Assembly (NCBI RefSeq): GCF_028473665.1
Contig: NZ_CP098774.1
Coordinates: forward strand, 3,500,501-3,564,500
DNA from: Sphingomonas sp. QA11
GTDB taxonomy: Bacteria; Pseudomonadota; Alphaproteobacteria; Sphingomonadales; Sphingomonadaceae
Reading direction: 5' to 3'
DNA length: 64,000 nucleotides
Shown here: one piece after another, positions 44,408 to 54,585 of the stretch
Layout: every line of letters starts with the position of its first letter
Numbering within the stretch: the first letter of the stretch is position 1
Notes under the pieces: generated by a model
What the model was told of the DNA's origin: nothing
The model's database searches: none
What the model saw: the letters and a program-made list of their open reading frames with translations, nothing else
Made by a program: the position numbers and the translations under genes

Positions 44408-47400
44408 CTACAGGTTTAGCAACGCGGGGTCGCCACCCTGGGCGGTGATGTTGACCGAGACAGCCCGTTCAAGCGCATAGCGCAGCAGCGCGTGGGGGCC
44501 GCCTGCCTTGGGGCCAGTGCCCGACAACCCCTCCCCGCCGAACGGCTGGACACCGACGACCGCGCCGATGATCGAGCGGTTCACATAGACATTGCCGGCG
44601 GGCACCGCGTCGCGGACTTCCTCGGCGAAACGGTCGATCCGGCTGTGGACGCCGAGCGTCAGGCCATAGCCACGGGCGGCGAGCTTGCCAGCGACTGCCT
44701 CCAGTTCGTTCGGGTCGTAGCGGTAGATATGCAGGATCGGGCCGAACACCTCGCGCTCAAGAAAATCGGGCGTCGGCACTTCGGCGATGACCGGACCGAA
44801 GAAACTCCCGCGCGTCGCGAGCGCGCCGGGATCGAGCCGGGCAACGATGCGCGCTTCCTTTTCCAGCCGGGCGACATGCCTGTTCAGCGCCTCGCGCGCC
44901 TCCTCGTCGATCACCGGGCCGATATCGGTCGAAGGGTCGCCGGGGTTGGCGAGAATTTGGGCCTCGAGCGCGCCGACCAGGGTCGCGATGGTCTCCTCGG
45001 CAGTGTCCTTCGGCAGGTACAGCAGGCGGAGCGCCGAGCAACGCTGCCCGGCCGAACCGAAGGCGGAGAGGATGACGTCGTCAACCACCTGCTCGCGCAG
45101 CGCGGTCGAATCGACGAACATGCCGTTGAGCCCGCCGGTCTCGGCGATGAATGGGACGATCGGGCCGGGGCGCGCCGCCAGCGTGCGGTTGATCGCGCCC
45201 GCGGTGTCGGTGCCGCCGGTGAAGGCGACGCCATCGATACCCGGATGCGCGACCAGTGCCGCGCCGACGACAGCGCCGTCGCCCGGCACCAGCGCAAGCA
45301 GCGCCGGGTCGAGCCCTGCCTTGTGGTAGATGCGCACCGCTTCAGCCGCGATCAGCGGAGTCTGTTCGGCTGGCTTGGCCAGCACGGCATTGCCTGCCGC
45401 CAGCGCGGCGGCGATCTGGCCGGTGAAGATCGCCAGCGGGAAATTCCATGGCGAGATACAGGCGAACACGCCGCGGCCATGCAGTTCCAGACTGTTCACC
45501 TCGCCGACCGGACCGTCGAGGATCACCGGCGCACCGAACTGGCGCTCGGCGAGCATCGCATAATAGCGGCAGAAATCGACCGCCTCGCGCACCTCCGCGA
45601 CGCCGTCGTTGAGCGTCTTGCCTGCCTCCAGCGAGAGCAGCGCGACGAGGCGGTCCTCCTCCGCCTCAAGCGCATCGGCCATCGCACGCAGCAAGACGGC
45701 GCGACCGGTGCCGGTCAGCGCGTCCCAACGCGGCTGCGCCTTGCGCGCGAGCTTGATCGCCGCATCGATATCAGCAGGCGTCGCGCTGCCGACCTGGCCG
45801 ATCGTCAGGCTGCGATCGGCAGGATTGGTGACCGGCTCGGTCGGACGCGTGACGAGCTTGCCGCCGATGATCGGCCCGGCCTTGAGCTTTTCAGCACGCA
45901 CCATCGCGAGCGCCTTGCCCGCCGTGTCGCGCGCCGCCAGCAACGAGAAGTCGCGACCTTCCGAATTGCGACGGGCGCCGCCATAGAGCCGCGACGGCAC
46001 CGGGATCTTGTCATGCGCGCGTGGGTGGGCCTCGACGATCGCGACCGGATCACGAACGACCTCGGCGGCCGGGATTCCCTCGTCGAGCAGCGCATGGACG
46101 AAACTGGTGTTCGCGCCATTCTCGAGCAGGCGGCGGACGAGATAGGGCAGCAGTTCCTCATGCCCGCCGACCGGCGCATAAGCGCGCAGGATGATGCCGC
46201 CATAACGCTTGTCGGCCCCGGCATAGAGCGCCTCGCCCATGCCGTGCAGCCGCTGATGCTCGATCCGGACACCAGCCGCATCGGCCATGTGGCGCACCGC
46301 GGCAAGCGTGTGGGCATTGTGCGACGCGAATTGCGGGTAGAGCACGGGCGAGGCGTCGATCAGCGCCTTCGCACAGACCAGATAGCTGAGATCGGTCGCC
46401 GCCTTGGTGGTATAAACCGGATAATCCGGCCGGCCGGCGACCTGGGCGCGCTTGATCTCGCTGTCCCAATAGGCGCCCTTGACCAGGCGGATCATGATCC
46501 GGCGGCCGGTTTCCTTCGCCAGATCGGCCAGCGCGGCGATGACCAGCGGCGCGCGCTTCTGATAGGCCTGGACCACGACGCCGAGGCCCTTCCAGTCGCC
46601 AAGCTCAGGCTCGCGCACCAGCCGGTCGACCAGCTTGAGCGAGAGCACGAGGCGATCGGCCTCCTCGGCATCGATCGCGAAGTTCAGGTCGTAGCGGGCC
46701 GCGATCAGCGCGAGGCGCTTCACGCGGGGATAAAGCTCGTCCCAGACGCGCGCTTCCTGCACCGCCTCGTAGCGCGGGTGGAGCGCGGACAGCTTGACCG
46801 ACACGCCATGCCCAAGCTCAGGCCCGGCGCCCGCCGCGGCCTTCCCGACCGTCTCGATCGCATCGGCATAGATCTGCTCGAAACGCGCCGCGTCAACCTC
46901 GGTCCGGGCGCCCTCGCCCAGCATGTCGAACGAGCAGAGCGTGTCCTCCTTCTTCGCCCGAGCCAGCGCCGCTTCGATCGTGCGGCCAAGCACGAACTGC
47001 TCGCCCATGATCCGCACCGCGGCCGCCACCGCCTGACGGATCACCGGCTCGCCGATGCGCGCCGCGATACGCTTGATATAGCCGCCGATATCCTTCTTCG
47101 CGGTCTCGTCCGCCTCGACCAGCTTGCCGGTCAGCAACAGGCCCCAGGTCGAGGCGTTGACGAACAGGCTGTCGGACTTGCCGACATGGCTTGCCCAGTC
47201 GGCCGATCCGATCTTCTCGGCGATCAGCCGGTCGCGCGTCTCGGCATCGGGCACGCGCAGCAACGCCTCGGCGAGGCACATCAGCGCAAGACCCTCGCGC
47301 GTGCCGAGCGAGAATTGCTGGAGGAAATCCTCGACCACACCCTGTTTCTTCGCCGCCGAGCGCGCCGACCCCACCAGCGCGATCGCCTCCGCCACGACAG

Positions 47401-47509
47401 CTTTGCGCTCCGGAACCGAAAGCGGCTGGCGCGCAAGCAGATCAGCGATGGTTTCCGCCTCGTCGCGATATTTGGCGTCGTCGATCATGTCCCAGGGCGA
47501 GCGCGGCAT
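44408..47509 (-). CDS. putA: Bifunctional proline dehydrogenase / L-glutamate gamma-semialdehyde dehydrogenase
   Basis: The 1033-residue enzyme oxidises proline to glutamate in two steps. The N-terminal half carries the FAD-dependent proline dehydrogenase barrel (GHGVSVKLSALHPRY, FAIDAEEADRL, RIMIRLVKGAYWDSEIK, FASHNAHTLAA). The C-terminal half is the NAD-dependent P5C dehydrogenase (ISPWNFPLAIFTGQIAAALA, ETGGLNGM, catalytic Cys in AGQRCSALRLL, PFGGEGLSGTGPKAGG). It lacks the N-terminal ribbon-helix-helix domain of E. coli PutA, so it should not repress itself. The divergent Lrp-type gene is the likely activator. Confidence 0.97.
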   Translation of the reverse strand: MPRSPWDMIDDAKYRDEAETIADLLARQPLSVPERKAVVAEAIALVGSARSAAKKQGVVEDFLQQFSLGTREGLALMCLAEALLRVPDAETRDRLIAEKIGSADWASHVGKSDSLFVNASTWGLLLTGKLVEADETAKKDIGGYIKRIAARIGEPVIRQAVAAAVRIMGEQFVLGRTIEAALARAKKEDTLCSFDMLGEGARTEVDAARFEQIYADAIETVGKAAAGAGPELGHGVSVKLSALHPRYEAVQEARVWDELYPRVKRLALIAARYDLNFAIDAEEADRLVLSLKLVDRLVREPELGDWKGLGVVVQAYQKRAPLVIAALADLAKETGRRIMIRLVKGAYWDSEIKRAQVAGRPDYPVYTTKAATDLSYLVCAKALIDASPVLYPQFASHNAHTLAAVRHMADAAGVRIEHQRLHGMGEALYAGADKRYGGIILRAYAPVGGHEELLPYLVRRLLENGANTSFVHALLDEGIPAAEVVRDPVAIVEAHPRAHDKIPVPSRLYGGARRNSEGRDFSLLAARDTAGKALAMVRAEKLKAGPIIGGKLVTRPTEPVTNPADRSLTIGQVGSATPADIDAAIKLARKAQPRWDALTGTGRAVLLRAMADALEAEEDRLVALLSLEAGKTLNDGVAEVREAVDFCRYYAMLAERQFGAPVILDGPVGEVNSLELHGRGVFACISPWNFPLAIFTGQIAAALAAGNAVLAKPAEQTPLIAAEAVRIYHKAGLDPALLALVPGDGAVVGAALVAHPGIDGVAFTGGTDTAGAINRTLAARPGPIVPFIAETGGLNGMFVDSTALREQVVDDVILSAFGSAGQRCSALRLLYLPKDTAEETIATLVGALEAQILANPGDPSTDIGPVIDEEAREALNRHVARLEKEARIVARLDPGALATRGSFFGPVIAEVPTPDFLEREVFGPILHIYRYDPNELEAVAGKLAARGYGLTLGVHSRIDRFAEEVRDAVPAGNVYVNRSIIGAVVGVQPFGGEGLSGTGPKAGGPHALLRYALERAVSVNITAQGGDPALLNL

Positions 47510-47616
47510 CAGGGTTTCCTTGGCGAATGGCGAAATGGCTGAACATCTTCGTCATACCGCTTTCAGGGATGAACGTGCTTCGTTATATTGCCCTATATTC
47601 CGAAGGAGTTTGCATC

Positions 47617-48096
47617 TTGGGCGTCCGTACCATGGAATCTTCGGCCGATGGCGTGGACATCCGAATCCTGCGCATCCTTCAGGAAGACGGGCGCATCACC
47701 AACCAGGAACTGGCGAGCCGCGCCGGCCTGTCACCGGCCGCCTGTTTCGACCGGGTGAAAAGGTTGCGAGCGAGCGGGGTGATCGCTGGCTATACCGCCC
47801 TGCTCGATCCGGCAAAGCTCGGGCAGGCGCTGCTGATCTTCGTGGAGGTGGTGCTCGACCGCACCACCGACGATGTGTTCACGGCGTTCGCCGCGCAGGT
47901 CGGCGACATCCCCGAAGTGCTCGAATGCCATATGGTGGCCGGCGGGTTCGACTATCTGCTCAAGGTGCGCGTGGCGGACATGGCCGCCTATCGCCGCTTC
48001 CTCGGCGAAATCCTGACCAGCATTCCCGGCGTGCGCGAAACGCGGACCTATGCGGTGCTTGAGGAGGTGAAAGCGACGACGCGGTTGCCGATCTGA
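47617..48096 (+). CDS. putR: Lrp/AsnC family regulator (PutR-like)
   Basis: The 159-residue protein has an N-terminal helix-turn-helix (DIRILRILQEDGRITNQELA, LSPAACFDRVKRLRASGVI) and a C-terminal AsnC ligand domain (VEVVLDRTTDDVFTAFAA, MVAGGFDYLLKVRVADMAAY). It is divergent from putA, the arrangement of the proline-responsive activator PutR in other alphaproteobacteria. I use the TTG at 47617 because AAGGAG lies eight bases before it; the ATG at 47632 has no visible ribosome binding site. Confidence 0.88.
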   Translation: MGVRTMESSADGVDIRILRILQEDGRITNQELASRAGLSPAACFDRVKRLRASGVIAGYTALLDPAKLGQALLIFVEVVLDRTTDDVFTAFAAQVGDIPEVLECHMVAGGFDYLLKVRVADMAAYRRFLGEILTSIPGVRETRTYAVLEEVKATTRLPI

Positions 48097-48145
48097 GCCC
48101 GGCCGTTCAGGTTGTGCTCGGGTATGACCGGTCTATAAGACACGG

Positions 48146-48550
48146 ATGACCCGTTCGACGCCCCGGCACTTTCGTGCTCTTCCGACAGCGCTCGTCCTTG
48201 TGGCGGCGGTTTCCTTCTGGCCGATCGCCTCGTTCGCTCAATCCGCACCGGAACAGCCAGCAACGACGACACAAGCCGCGCCGTCCTCGGGCGGCGATGT
48301 CATTCGCCTGACGGATGAGCAGCGGATGGAAATTCTGAACAATAACACCGTGGAAAAAGCCGCGGCAGCCCGGGGCGAGCTTGTCGGAGCGGATGCTCCC
48401 GGGCGGGGCGTCCATGGCGAGATCGGCGTCATGATCGGCTCGAATGGCACGCGTGGCGCCTATGGCACCGCGAACATTCCCCTGGGCGAGAATGCAGGGG
48501 CGACGGTGTCGTTCGAAAGCAGCACCTTCGGATATCCTCGGCGACGCTGA
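48146..48550 (+). CDS. Hypothetical secreted protein
   Basis: The 134-residue protein has a signal peptide (LPTALVLVAAVSFWPIASFA) and a disordered Pro/Thr/Ser linker. The C-terminal domain of about 80 residues has a DEQRMEILNNNTVEKAAAARG helix and a glycine-rich end (VHGEIGVMIGSNGTRGAYGTANIPLG) that may form beta-hairpins. No family is recognised. It follows the Lrp gene by 49 bases but has no obvious link to proline use. Confidence 0.7.
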   Translation: MTRSTPRHFRALPTALVLVAAVSFWPIASFAQSAPEQPATTTQAAPSSGGDVIRLTDEQRMEILNNNTVEKAAAARGELVGADAPGRGVHGEIGVMIGSNGTRGAYGTANIPLGENAGATVSFESSTFGYPRRR

Positions 48551-48610
48551 CGCTGCCATAGTCCGTCGATCGCCGCCCATATCCTGCCGGCTCAGGCGAG
48601 CCCCTGAATA

Positions 48611-49030
48611 TCAGGCCGGATCGCCGCCTGCCGTCGCTGGTTCCCGCATCAGTCGAGAGGGCCAGCCAATTCGGACGAGCATACCATCGGGGCCGCAGAT
48701 ACCGACCTCATAGAGCCCCCATTCACGGTGACGAAGAACCCCGCCGGGACGGACGACGAGATCGTCGACCCGCGCCGCGATCGCGTCCACTTCGGGGGTC
48801 CGGATGAACACGCCGAAGGGATTGTGCTCTTCGGGAACCCGCCATGGGCCAGCCCCGGCCTGTGTCAGGTGAACCTCGCATCCCCAACCGGTCATGATGA
48901 TATAGGCGCTGTCGCCGCCTGTCCGGGCGAAGCCGAGACGCTCCCAGAACGGGATGGCGCCTGGCAAATCATTGTGCGGGACGATGGCGAACGCGCCCGT
49001 CGTTTCAGGGATCGGCACCGGCTTCTCCAT
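48611..49030 (-). CDS. VOC family protein (glyoxalase/bleomycin-resistance fold)
   Basis: The 139-residue protein (ATG at 49030) has the paired beta-alpha-beta-beta-beta modules of the VOC fold: AFAIVPHNDLPGAIPFWERLGF, SAYIIMTGWGCEVHLT, FGVFIRTPEVDAIAARV and a final strand pair YEVGICGPDGMLVRIGW. A sequence of this shape resembles bleomycin-resistance-type binding proteins more than glyoxalase I. It is probably cytoplasmic; its ligand is unknown. It lies after the end of the RND operon and is not obviously part of it. Confidence 0.8.
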   Translation of the reverse strand: MEKPVPIPETTGAFAIVPHNDLPGAIPFWERLGFARTGGDSAYIIMTGWGCEVHLTQAGAGPWRVPEEHNPFGVFIRTPEVDAIAARVDDLVVRPGGVLRHREWGLYEVGICGPDGMLVRIGWPSRLMREPATAGGDPA

Positions 49031-49133
49031 TTTTCCACAGCAGCTTTTAGTCGATTCGATCCTGGCTATCGAGGGGCATCGACACGTTGTTAGCCCTTCG
49101 CCTATTCCTCGAAGCGGCCCGCATTTCGGGAGC

Positions 49134-52100
49134 TCAGCCCGGCGCAAAGGCGGAATCGCCCTCCCGCGCCTCCATCGTGCGCGGCCGCTTCGTCAGCACC
49201 AGCACCAGAGTCGGCAGGATCGTCAGGACCAGCGGCGCGCCGATCGCCAGGCCGAAGATGATCGCGGTCGCCAGCGGTTTCTGCAGGCCCGATCCGTGGC
49301 CGATCCCCAGTGCCAGCGGCAGCAGGGTCAGGATCGCGATCAGCGCCGACATCACGATGGGGCGAAGCCGCGCCTTGCCGGCCGCGAGCAGGCTGGCCGC
49401 ATCGACCGGCGCGTCGGGCACAAGCTCGGCCAGATAGAAGATCGCCAGCTCGGTGATCATGCCGACCACCATGGTCAGCCCCATCAGCGCGGAGATGTCG
49501 AGTTCAGTCCCGGTCAGCCACAGGCCGGCAAACACCGCCGTGGTCGACAGCAGCACCGTCCCGATCACCGCCGCGGTGAAGGCCCATCGCTCATAGAGCA
49601 AGGTCAGCAGCAGCGCTGAGAGCAGCAACGCCACGACAAAGACGGTCGTCAGATCGCTGAACGACTGTTTCTGCTGCGCATAGAGCCCGCCATAGTCGAC
49701 CCGGATCGTGGATGGCAGATTGAGTCCGGCGACCGCAGCCTGCACCTCCCTGATGCCTGACCCGAGATCCTTGCCCTCAAGCCGCGCGGTGACCGGAATG
49801 AAGGGTGCAAGATCCTCGCGGGTGATCTGGCGCTGGCCGGCCGCGATGCTCACCTGCGCGATCGCCCGCAATGTCACCGCCCGGCCATCCGCCGCGCGGA
49901 TCGTCAGCGCCTTGAGCGCATCCGCGCGCTGGCGCAGCTCCCTCGGCAGGCGGACCCGCACATCGATGACCTGCTCGCCCGAGAGAATCTTCGTCGCGAC
50001 CGTGCCGCCGATCTGAGTCTCCACCTGCTTCGCCACCGCATCGGGATCCAGCCCGGCCAGCGCGGCGGCGGCGCGATCGACCTTGATGATGATCGCGTCG
50101 CCGGCGACCCGCAGGCCATCCTGCACCTCGACCACGCCGCCGATCCTGCCGATCGTCTCAGCGACCTTGCCGGCCGCAGCGGCGAGCTGCGCCTGGTCGT
50201 CGCCGAACAGCTTCACCTCGATCGGCTGCGGCACCGCGGTGAGATCGCCGATCAGATCCTCCATCAACTGGACGGTCTCGATCTTCAGGCCGGGGACGGT
50301 CGTTTCCACCTTCCCGCGAATCTCCGTCATCACCTCGTCGATCGGCCGGCGCGATCCGGATTTCAGGCGGATGAAGAAATCGCCTTCGTCCGCCTCGGTC
50401 AGCCCGCCGCCGAGCTGGACGCCGGTACGCCGCGAATAGCCGGTCACCTCCGGCGTCTCGCGGATGATCTTCTCGACCTGGCGCAGCAGCCGATCGGTAT
50501 CCGAGAGCGCCGCACCCGATTTCGCCTTGTAGTCGAGGACGAAACCGCCCTCGTCCATCACCGGCATGAAGCCCGATTGCAGATTGTTCCAGGCGAACAG
50601 GCCCATCAGGATCAGGATGCCGGCCCCGACCGCCGCGAACAGGCGGGGCCTGGCGAAGGCGCGTACCGCCAGCTTCTGGTACCGGCCGCCGAGCGCCCCG
50701 GTGACACGATCGGCCTTGTCCGCTGCCTCGGCGTCCTTCAGCGTCAGCCAGCGATCGGCGATGATCGGCAGGACGAAGCGGGCGTAGAGCAACGAGACGA
50801 CAAGCGCCGCCGTCATCGTCACCGCCAGCGCCTTGAAGAAACCACCGGTCACACCGGTGATGAAAGCCAGCGGCAGGAACACGACGATCGTCGCCATGGT
50901 CGATCCGAACAGCGGCTTCGCCATCTCGCGCGCCGCCGCCAGCATCGACGGGCGTTCGCCTTCCTTCGCCTCCTGCAGGCGACGCATGAGATGTTCGAGC
51001 ATCACGACCGCATCATCGACCACCAGGCCGACCGCCGCGGCCATGCCGCCGAGCGTCATCATGTTGAAGCTCATGTGCAGCGCGTAGAGCCCGAGGCAGG
51101 TCGCCGCGAGCACCGCCGGCAGCAGCGCGGCGGTGATGACCATCAGCCGCCAGCTGCGCAGGAACAGGAACAGCACCACGCCAGCCAGGATCGCGCCGAG
51201 CAGGATCGCATCGCGCACCGCATTCGCCGCCTCCGTCACCAACTCCGACTGGTCGTAATAGGCGCTGACCTTCACATCGGCGGGCAGCGCGACACCCTTC
51301 AGCCGCTCATCGACCTGCCTGACCAGCTTCACCGCGTCAGCGGTCGGGGTCTGGCGGATATTGATGAGCACCGCGTCCGCGCCATTGGAGGTTACCTTGG
51401 TCCAGGCAGGCGCCGGCGCGCGGCGGATCGTCGCGATCTGGCCAAGCGTCGCGACGCCCGCGCCGGGCGCGTTTCCGGCCTTGACCGGGATCGCGGCAAT
51501 GTCGGCCTCATTTACCAGCCGGTCTTCGACCAGGGCGAGATACAGCCGGTGACGGTCCTCGATCCGGCCGACCGCGGCGACGCTGTTGGCACTGCCGAGC
51601 GCTGTCGAGACATCAGCGACGGTAAGGCCGAGCGACTGGAGCCGCGCCGGGTCGACGTCGACCTCTATCTCCGGCGCTGCTCCACCGAGCACATCCACGC
51701 CGGCAACGCCCGGCACGGTCGAGAGCAAGGGCCTGAGCTTCAACTGGGCAAGCTGCGCCAGTGCCACGCCGTTCCGTTTGCCCGACGTCAGCGAGATGCC
51801 GAGCACCGGGAAGATCGTCGGGTCCGACCGGCGAACGCTGAAGCGCGTCCCCGCCGGCAGATCGGGCGCGATCGTCGCCAGCGCGCCCTGAGTCGCCAGC
51901 GTCGCCGCGACCATGTCATCGCCCCAGGCGAAGCTGATTGCGATCTCGGCCGAACCGCGGCTGGTGGTCGAGCGGATCCTAGTCACGCCGGGGATTCCGC
52001 GCAGCGCAATCTCGGCCGGGCGGGTGATGTCGGCGGCCATCTGCGCCGCATCGCGCTCGCCCGCATCGATCGAGACGACGACGCGCGGATAGTCGATATG

Positions 52101-52208
52101 CGGGAACAGCGTTACCGGCAGCCGGGTAGCCGCGACCAGACCCGCCAGCGTGACAAGGAAGACGCTCAGCCAGATCGACCGGCGATGGCGTTGCAGAACT
52201 TCTCTCAC
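49134..52208 (-). CDS. Efflux RND transporter permease subunit
   Basis: The 1024-residue inner-membrane pump has twelve predicted helices and two large periplasmic loops. The proton-relay aspartates are in GLVVDDAVVMLEH in the fourth helix. Sequence features (RPAEIALRGIPGVTRIRSTT, repeated porter domains) place it in the RND superfamily; the substrate, metal or organic, cannot be assigned. The GTG start overlaps the adaptor stop as GTGA. It is the last gene of the RR-HK-OMF-MFP-RND operon. Confidence 0.93.
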   Translation of the reverse strand: MREVLQRHRRSIWLSVFLVTLAGLVAATRLPVTLFPHIDYPRVVVSIDAGERDAAQMAADITRPAEIALRGIPGVTRIRSTTSRGSAEIAISFAWGDDMVAATLATQGALATIAPDLPAGTRFSVRRSDPTIFPVLGISLTSGKRNGVALAQLAQLKLRPLLSTVPGVAGVDVLGGAAPEIEVDVDPARLQSLGLTVADVSTALGSANSVAAVGRIEDRHRLYLALVEDRLVNEADIAAIPVKAGNAPGAGVATLGQIATIRRAPAPAWTKVTSNGADAVLINIRQTPTADAVKLVRQVDERLKGVALPADVKVSAYYDQSELVTEAANAVRDAILLGAILAGVVLFLFLRSWRLMVITAALLPAVLAATCLGLYALHMSFNMMTLGGMAAAVGLVVDDAVVMLEHLMRRLQEAKEGERPSMLAAAREMAKPLFGSTMATIVVFLPLAFITGVTGGFFKALAVTMTAALVVSLLYARFVLPIIADRWLTLKDAEAADKADRVTGALGGRYQKLAVRAFARPRLFAAVGAGILILMGLFAWNNLQSGFMPVMDEGGFVLDYKAKSGAALSDTDRLLRQVEKIIRETPEVTGYSRRTGVQLGGGLTEADEGDFFIRLKSGSRRPIDEVMTEIRGKVETTVPGLKIETVQLMEDLIGDLTAVPQPIEVKLFGDDQAQLAAAAGKVAETIGRIGGVVEVQDGLRVAGDAIIIKVDRAAAALAGLDPDAVAKQVETQIGGTVATKILSGEQVIDVRVRLPRELRQRADALKALTIRAADGRAVTLRAIAQVSIAAGQRQITREDLAPFIPVTARLEGKDLGSGIREVQAAVAGLNLPSTIRVDYGGLYAQQKQSFSDLTTVFVVALLLSALLLTLLYERWAFTAAVIGTVLLSTTAVFAGLWLTGTELDISALMGLTMVVGMITELAIFYLAELVPDAPVDAASLLAAGKARLRPIVMSALIAILTLLPLALGIGHGSGLQKPLATAIIFGLAIGAPLVLTILPTLVLVLTKRPRTMEAREGDSAFAPG

Positions 52209-53242
52209 CTGGCGGCTCCAGCGCCTTCAGCGACCTTCATGCCATCTTCAAGCGCGGTGCCGCCTTCAATCACGACCTTCTCGCCGGGCTGGAGCCCCTT
52301 GAGAATCCGGACACGGTCCCCCGAGGAATTGCCCGGCGAGACGTCCCGACTTTTCGCCACGCCGTTCGTGACGACGAAGACATAGCTTCGCCCGCCATCG
52401 TCGAGTAGCGCAGCATAGGGGATGGTGATGCCATCGCGCGTCGCGCCGACCTGAAGCATCGCGTGCAGCGGCTCGCCGGCCCCCAGATGCAGGCCGGCCG
52501 GGATGCGGACGTAGATCGAGGCGAGCCGCGTGGCCGGATCGATCTGCGGATCGATGCCGACCATGGCAACCCTGGCGGGCGTATTGCCGTTGACCGTGTC
52601 GATATCGATCCGCTGGCCCGGATGAAGGCGTTGCGCAATCGCGGGATCGACGCCGAAGCGTGCGCGCAGATCGCCCTGTACCGCGACCGTCGCCACGGCC
52701 GCACCGGCAGCCACCTGGTCGCCCGGCCTGGCGGTCAGGTTGCGCACCGTGCCGGCGATCGGCGCGCGCAACGCCAGTCCACCGTCCTTGATCCCGAGAT
52801 TGGCACGCGTCGCGTTCGCGACGGCGGCGGCCGCACGAGCGGTTTCGACATCGGCATTGCTGACCAGCCCGTCGGCGCGCAACCGGAGCGCACGGGCATA
52901 GGCTGCCTGCGCCGCGGCCGCATCCGTGGTCGCCCTGGCAATGGCGAGGCGGGACGCCGGGCTCGGCCGCAGCAGCATGATCGTCTGGCCGGCACCCACC
53001 GCGGTTCCGGTCGGTGCGGCAATCGAGGCGATGAGCGCCTCCGCCGGCGCCACCACCGATCGCTCGCCGCCCGGACCGGCCTCGGTCGCGCCATAGACGG
53101 TCACCGAGTCGCTGGATGCGCCGGCTTCGGCAATGCCGGTGCGAACCTGCGCGACCGCTGTGGGTGCCTCGGCCTCGGTCGCGGCCTTGCCGCCGCAGCC
53201 TGCCAGCAGGAGCGGAAGAAGGATCGGCAGGTACGACTTCAT
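52205..53242 (-). CDS. RND periplasmic adaptor (membrane fusion protein), lipoprotein
   Basis: The 345-residue protein starts MKSYLPILLPLLLAGCG, a lipobox with Cys16. It has the barrel-sandwich/biotinyl-like halves (EALIASIAAPTGTAVGAGQT, LRAPIAGTVRNLTARPGDQVAAG) around a short helical hairpin, then beta-barrel and membrane-proximal domains (RVRILKGLQPGEKVVIEGG). The start at 53242 overlaps the outer-membrane factor stop as ATGA. Confidence 0.93.
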   Translation of the reverse strand: MKSYLPILLPLLLAGCGGKAATEAEAPTAVAQVRTGIAEAGASSDSVTVYGATEAGPGGERSVVAPAEALIASIAAPTGTAVGAGQTIMLLRPSPASRLAIARATTDAAAAQAAYARALRLRADGLVSNADVETARAAAAVANATRANLGIKDGGLALRAPIAGTVRNLTARPGDQVAAGAAVATVAVQGDLRARFGVDPAIAQRLHPGQRIDIDTVNGNTPARVAMVGIDPQIDPATRLASIYVRIPAGLHLGAGEPLHAMLQVGATRDGITIPYAALLDDGGRSYVFVVTNGVAKSRDVSPGNSSGDRVRILKGLQPGEKVVIEGGTALEDGMKVAEGAGAAR

Positions 53243-54585
53243 TGGGTCCATCCTTCGGCGGGACCGCCCGAGAGCAATTCGAGCGCGATGGTCTGCTCGG
53301 CGATCTGCTGGTCGAGCTGGCGCAGGGCGAGGCGGCGGTCACGCAGGGACTGCGCGGCAGTCTCCGCGGTCGCGGGCGCAAGATCGCCGCGTTTCGCTGC
53401 GCGTTCGGCACTGGCGGCGAAGCGCTCAAGCTCGGGCATCTGCGCGATCAGCTGGCCCCTCTGGCGGCGCACCGTCACGAGAATCGTCACCGCCGCGTCG
53501 ATCTCGGCGCGGGTCTGGAACAGCCGCGCATCATATTCGGCGTGGAGCTGCTCCCGCGTCGCGCGGGCGATCGCGATCCCGCCGCGGTTGCGGTTCCACA
53601 GCGGCAGGGTGAAACCGATCGCCGGACCGACGGTGTAGTTGTCCGCGGTATCGCGCGCACCCGCCACGGTCAGCGAGAGATTGGGGAACTGGTCGAGCAC
53701 CGCCTTGTGCAGGCCAGCCTCCGCCACGCCATAGCCCCCGCGCAGCGCCTGGAGATCGAGCCGGCGCGCGAGTGCCTGCGCGGTGAGCGTCGCACCGTCC
53801 GGCGGCACGATGGGATCGGTCGGCGCGGCAAGCGACAGGCTGGTCTCGGGCGGCAGGCCGAGCATCTTGTTGAGATCCCCCCGCGCGGCGGCGAGATCGC
53901 GTTCGGCAACGCGCATCTTGTCCGTCACGTCGACCAAGGCCTGGCGGCGCGTGTCGAGTTCGCCCCCGGCGATATCGCCCCGTCCGGCCGCACGCTGCGT
54001 TGCCTGGAACAGCCTTTCGGCGGCGGCCGCGCTGGCGCGCGCAATGGCGAACTGGTCGGTCAGTGCCAGGATACGCACACCCTGCAGCCGGGCCTGCCCC
54101 GCAACCTGCCATTCGGCCCAGGCGAGATCGAGCCGCACCTGCCGCTTGCTCGCGTCGCCCGCCTCGCGCGTCGCGCGTGCGGTGCGGAGCTGCGCGATAT
54201 CGAGGCCAAGCTGCGCGCCCAGCGCATTGAAGACATCCGGGCCCGACAGGATCTTGTCGAAACTGGCCTGGAAGCTTGGATCCGGCAGCAGCCGTGCGGC
54301 AAAGGCCTGCGCATCGGTCACGCCTGCCTTCGCCCGCTGCGCCTTCAGTTCGGGATTCTCCAGCACCGCGATCACCGCCAGCGCGTTGGGTGTCAGCGGC
54401 TGCGACAGGTCGATCGGCTGGGGCGCCAGCCAGGGCCGGTCGATCTTCGCGGCATCCGCCGACAGGATCGCCGCATCAGGCGCCGCGAGCACGTCTGACG
54501 GAGCGGAAAGCGGTGCCGCCTTGTAGCCGACGCAACCCGAAAGCAGGCTGCCCGCCAGCAGCAAGGCGAGCGGCATGCGCCTCAC
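53239..54585 (-). CDS. Outer-membrane factor (TolC family) lipoprotein
   Basis: The 448-residue protein begins with a lipobox (LLLAGSLLSGC, Cys18) and has two TolC-type repeats of long helices and beta strands (LTPNALAVIAVLENPELKAQ, IGFTLPLWNRNRGGIAIARA). It forms the outer-membrane channel of the tripartite pump. Both ends overlap neighbouring genes as ATGA. Confidence 0.92.
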   Translation of the reverse strand: MRRMPLALLLAGSLLSGCVGYKAAPLSAPSDVLAAPDAAILSADAAKIDRPWLAPQPIDLSQPLTPNALAVIAVLENPELKAQRAKAGVTDAQAFAARLLPDPSFQASFDKILSGPDVFNALGAQLGLDIAQLRTARATREAGDASKRQVRLDLAWAEWQVAGQARLQGVRILALTDQFAIARASAAAAERLFQATQRAAGRGDIAGGELDTRRQALVDVTDKMRVAERDLAAARGDLNKMLGLPPETSLSLAAPTDPIVPPDGATLTAQALARRLDLQALRGGYGVAEAGLHKAVLDQFPNLSLTVAGARDTADNYTVGPAIGFTLPLWNRNRGGIAIARATREQLHAEYDARLFQTRAEIDAAVTILVTVRRQRGQLIAQMPELERFAASAERAAKRGDLAPATAETAAQSLRDRRLALRQLDQQIAEQTIALELLSGGPAEGWTQ

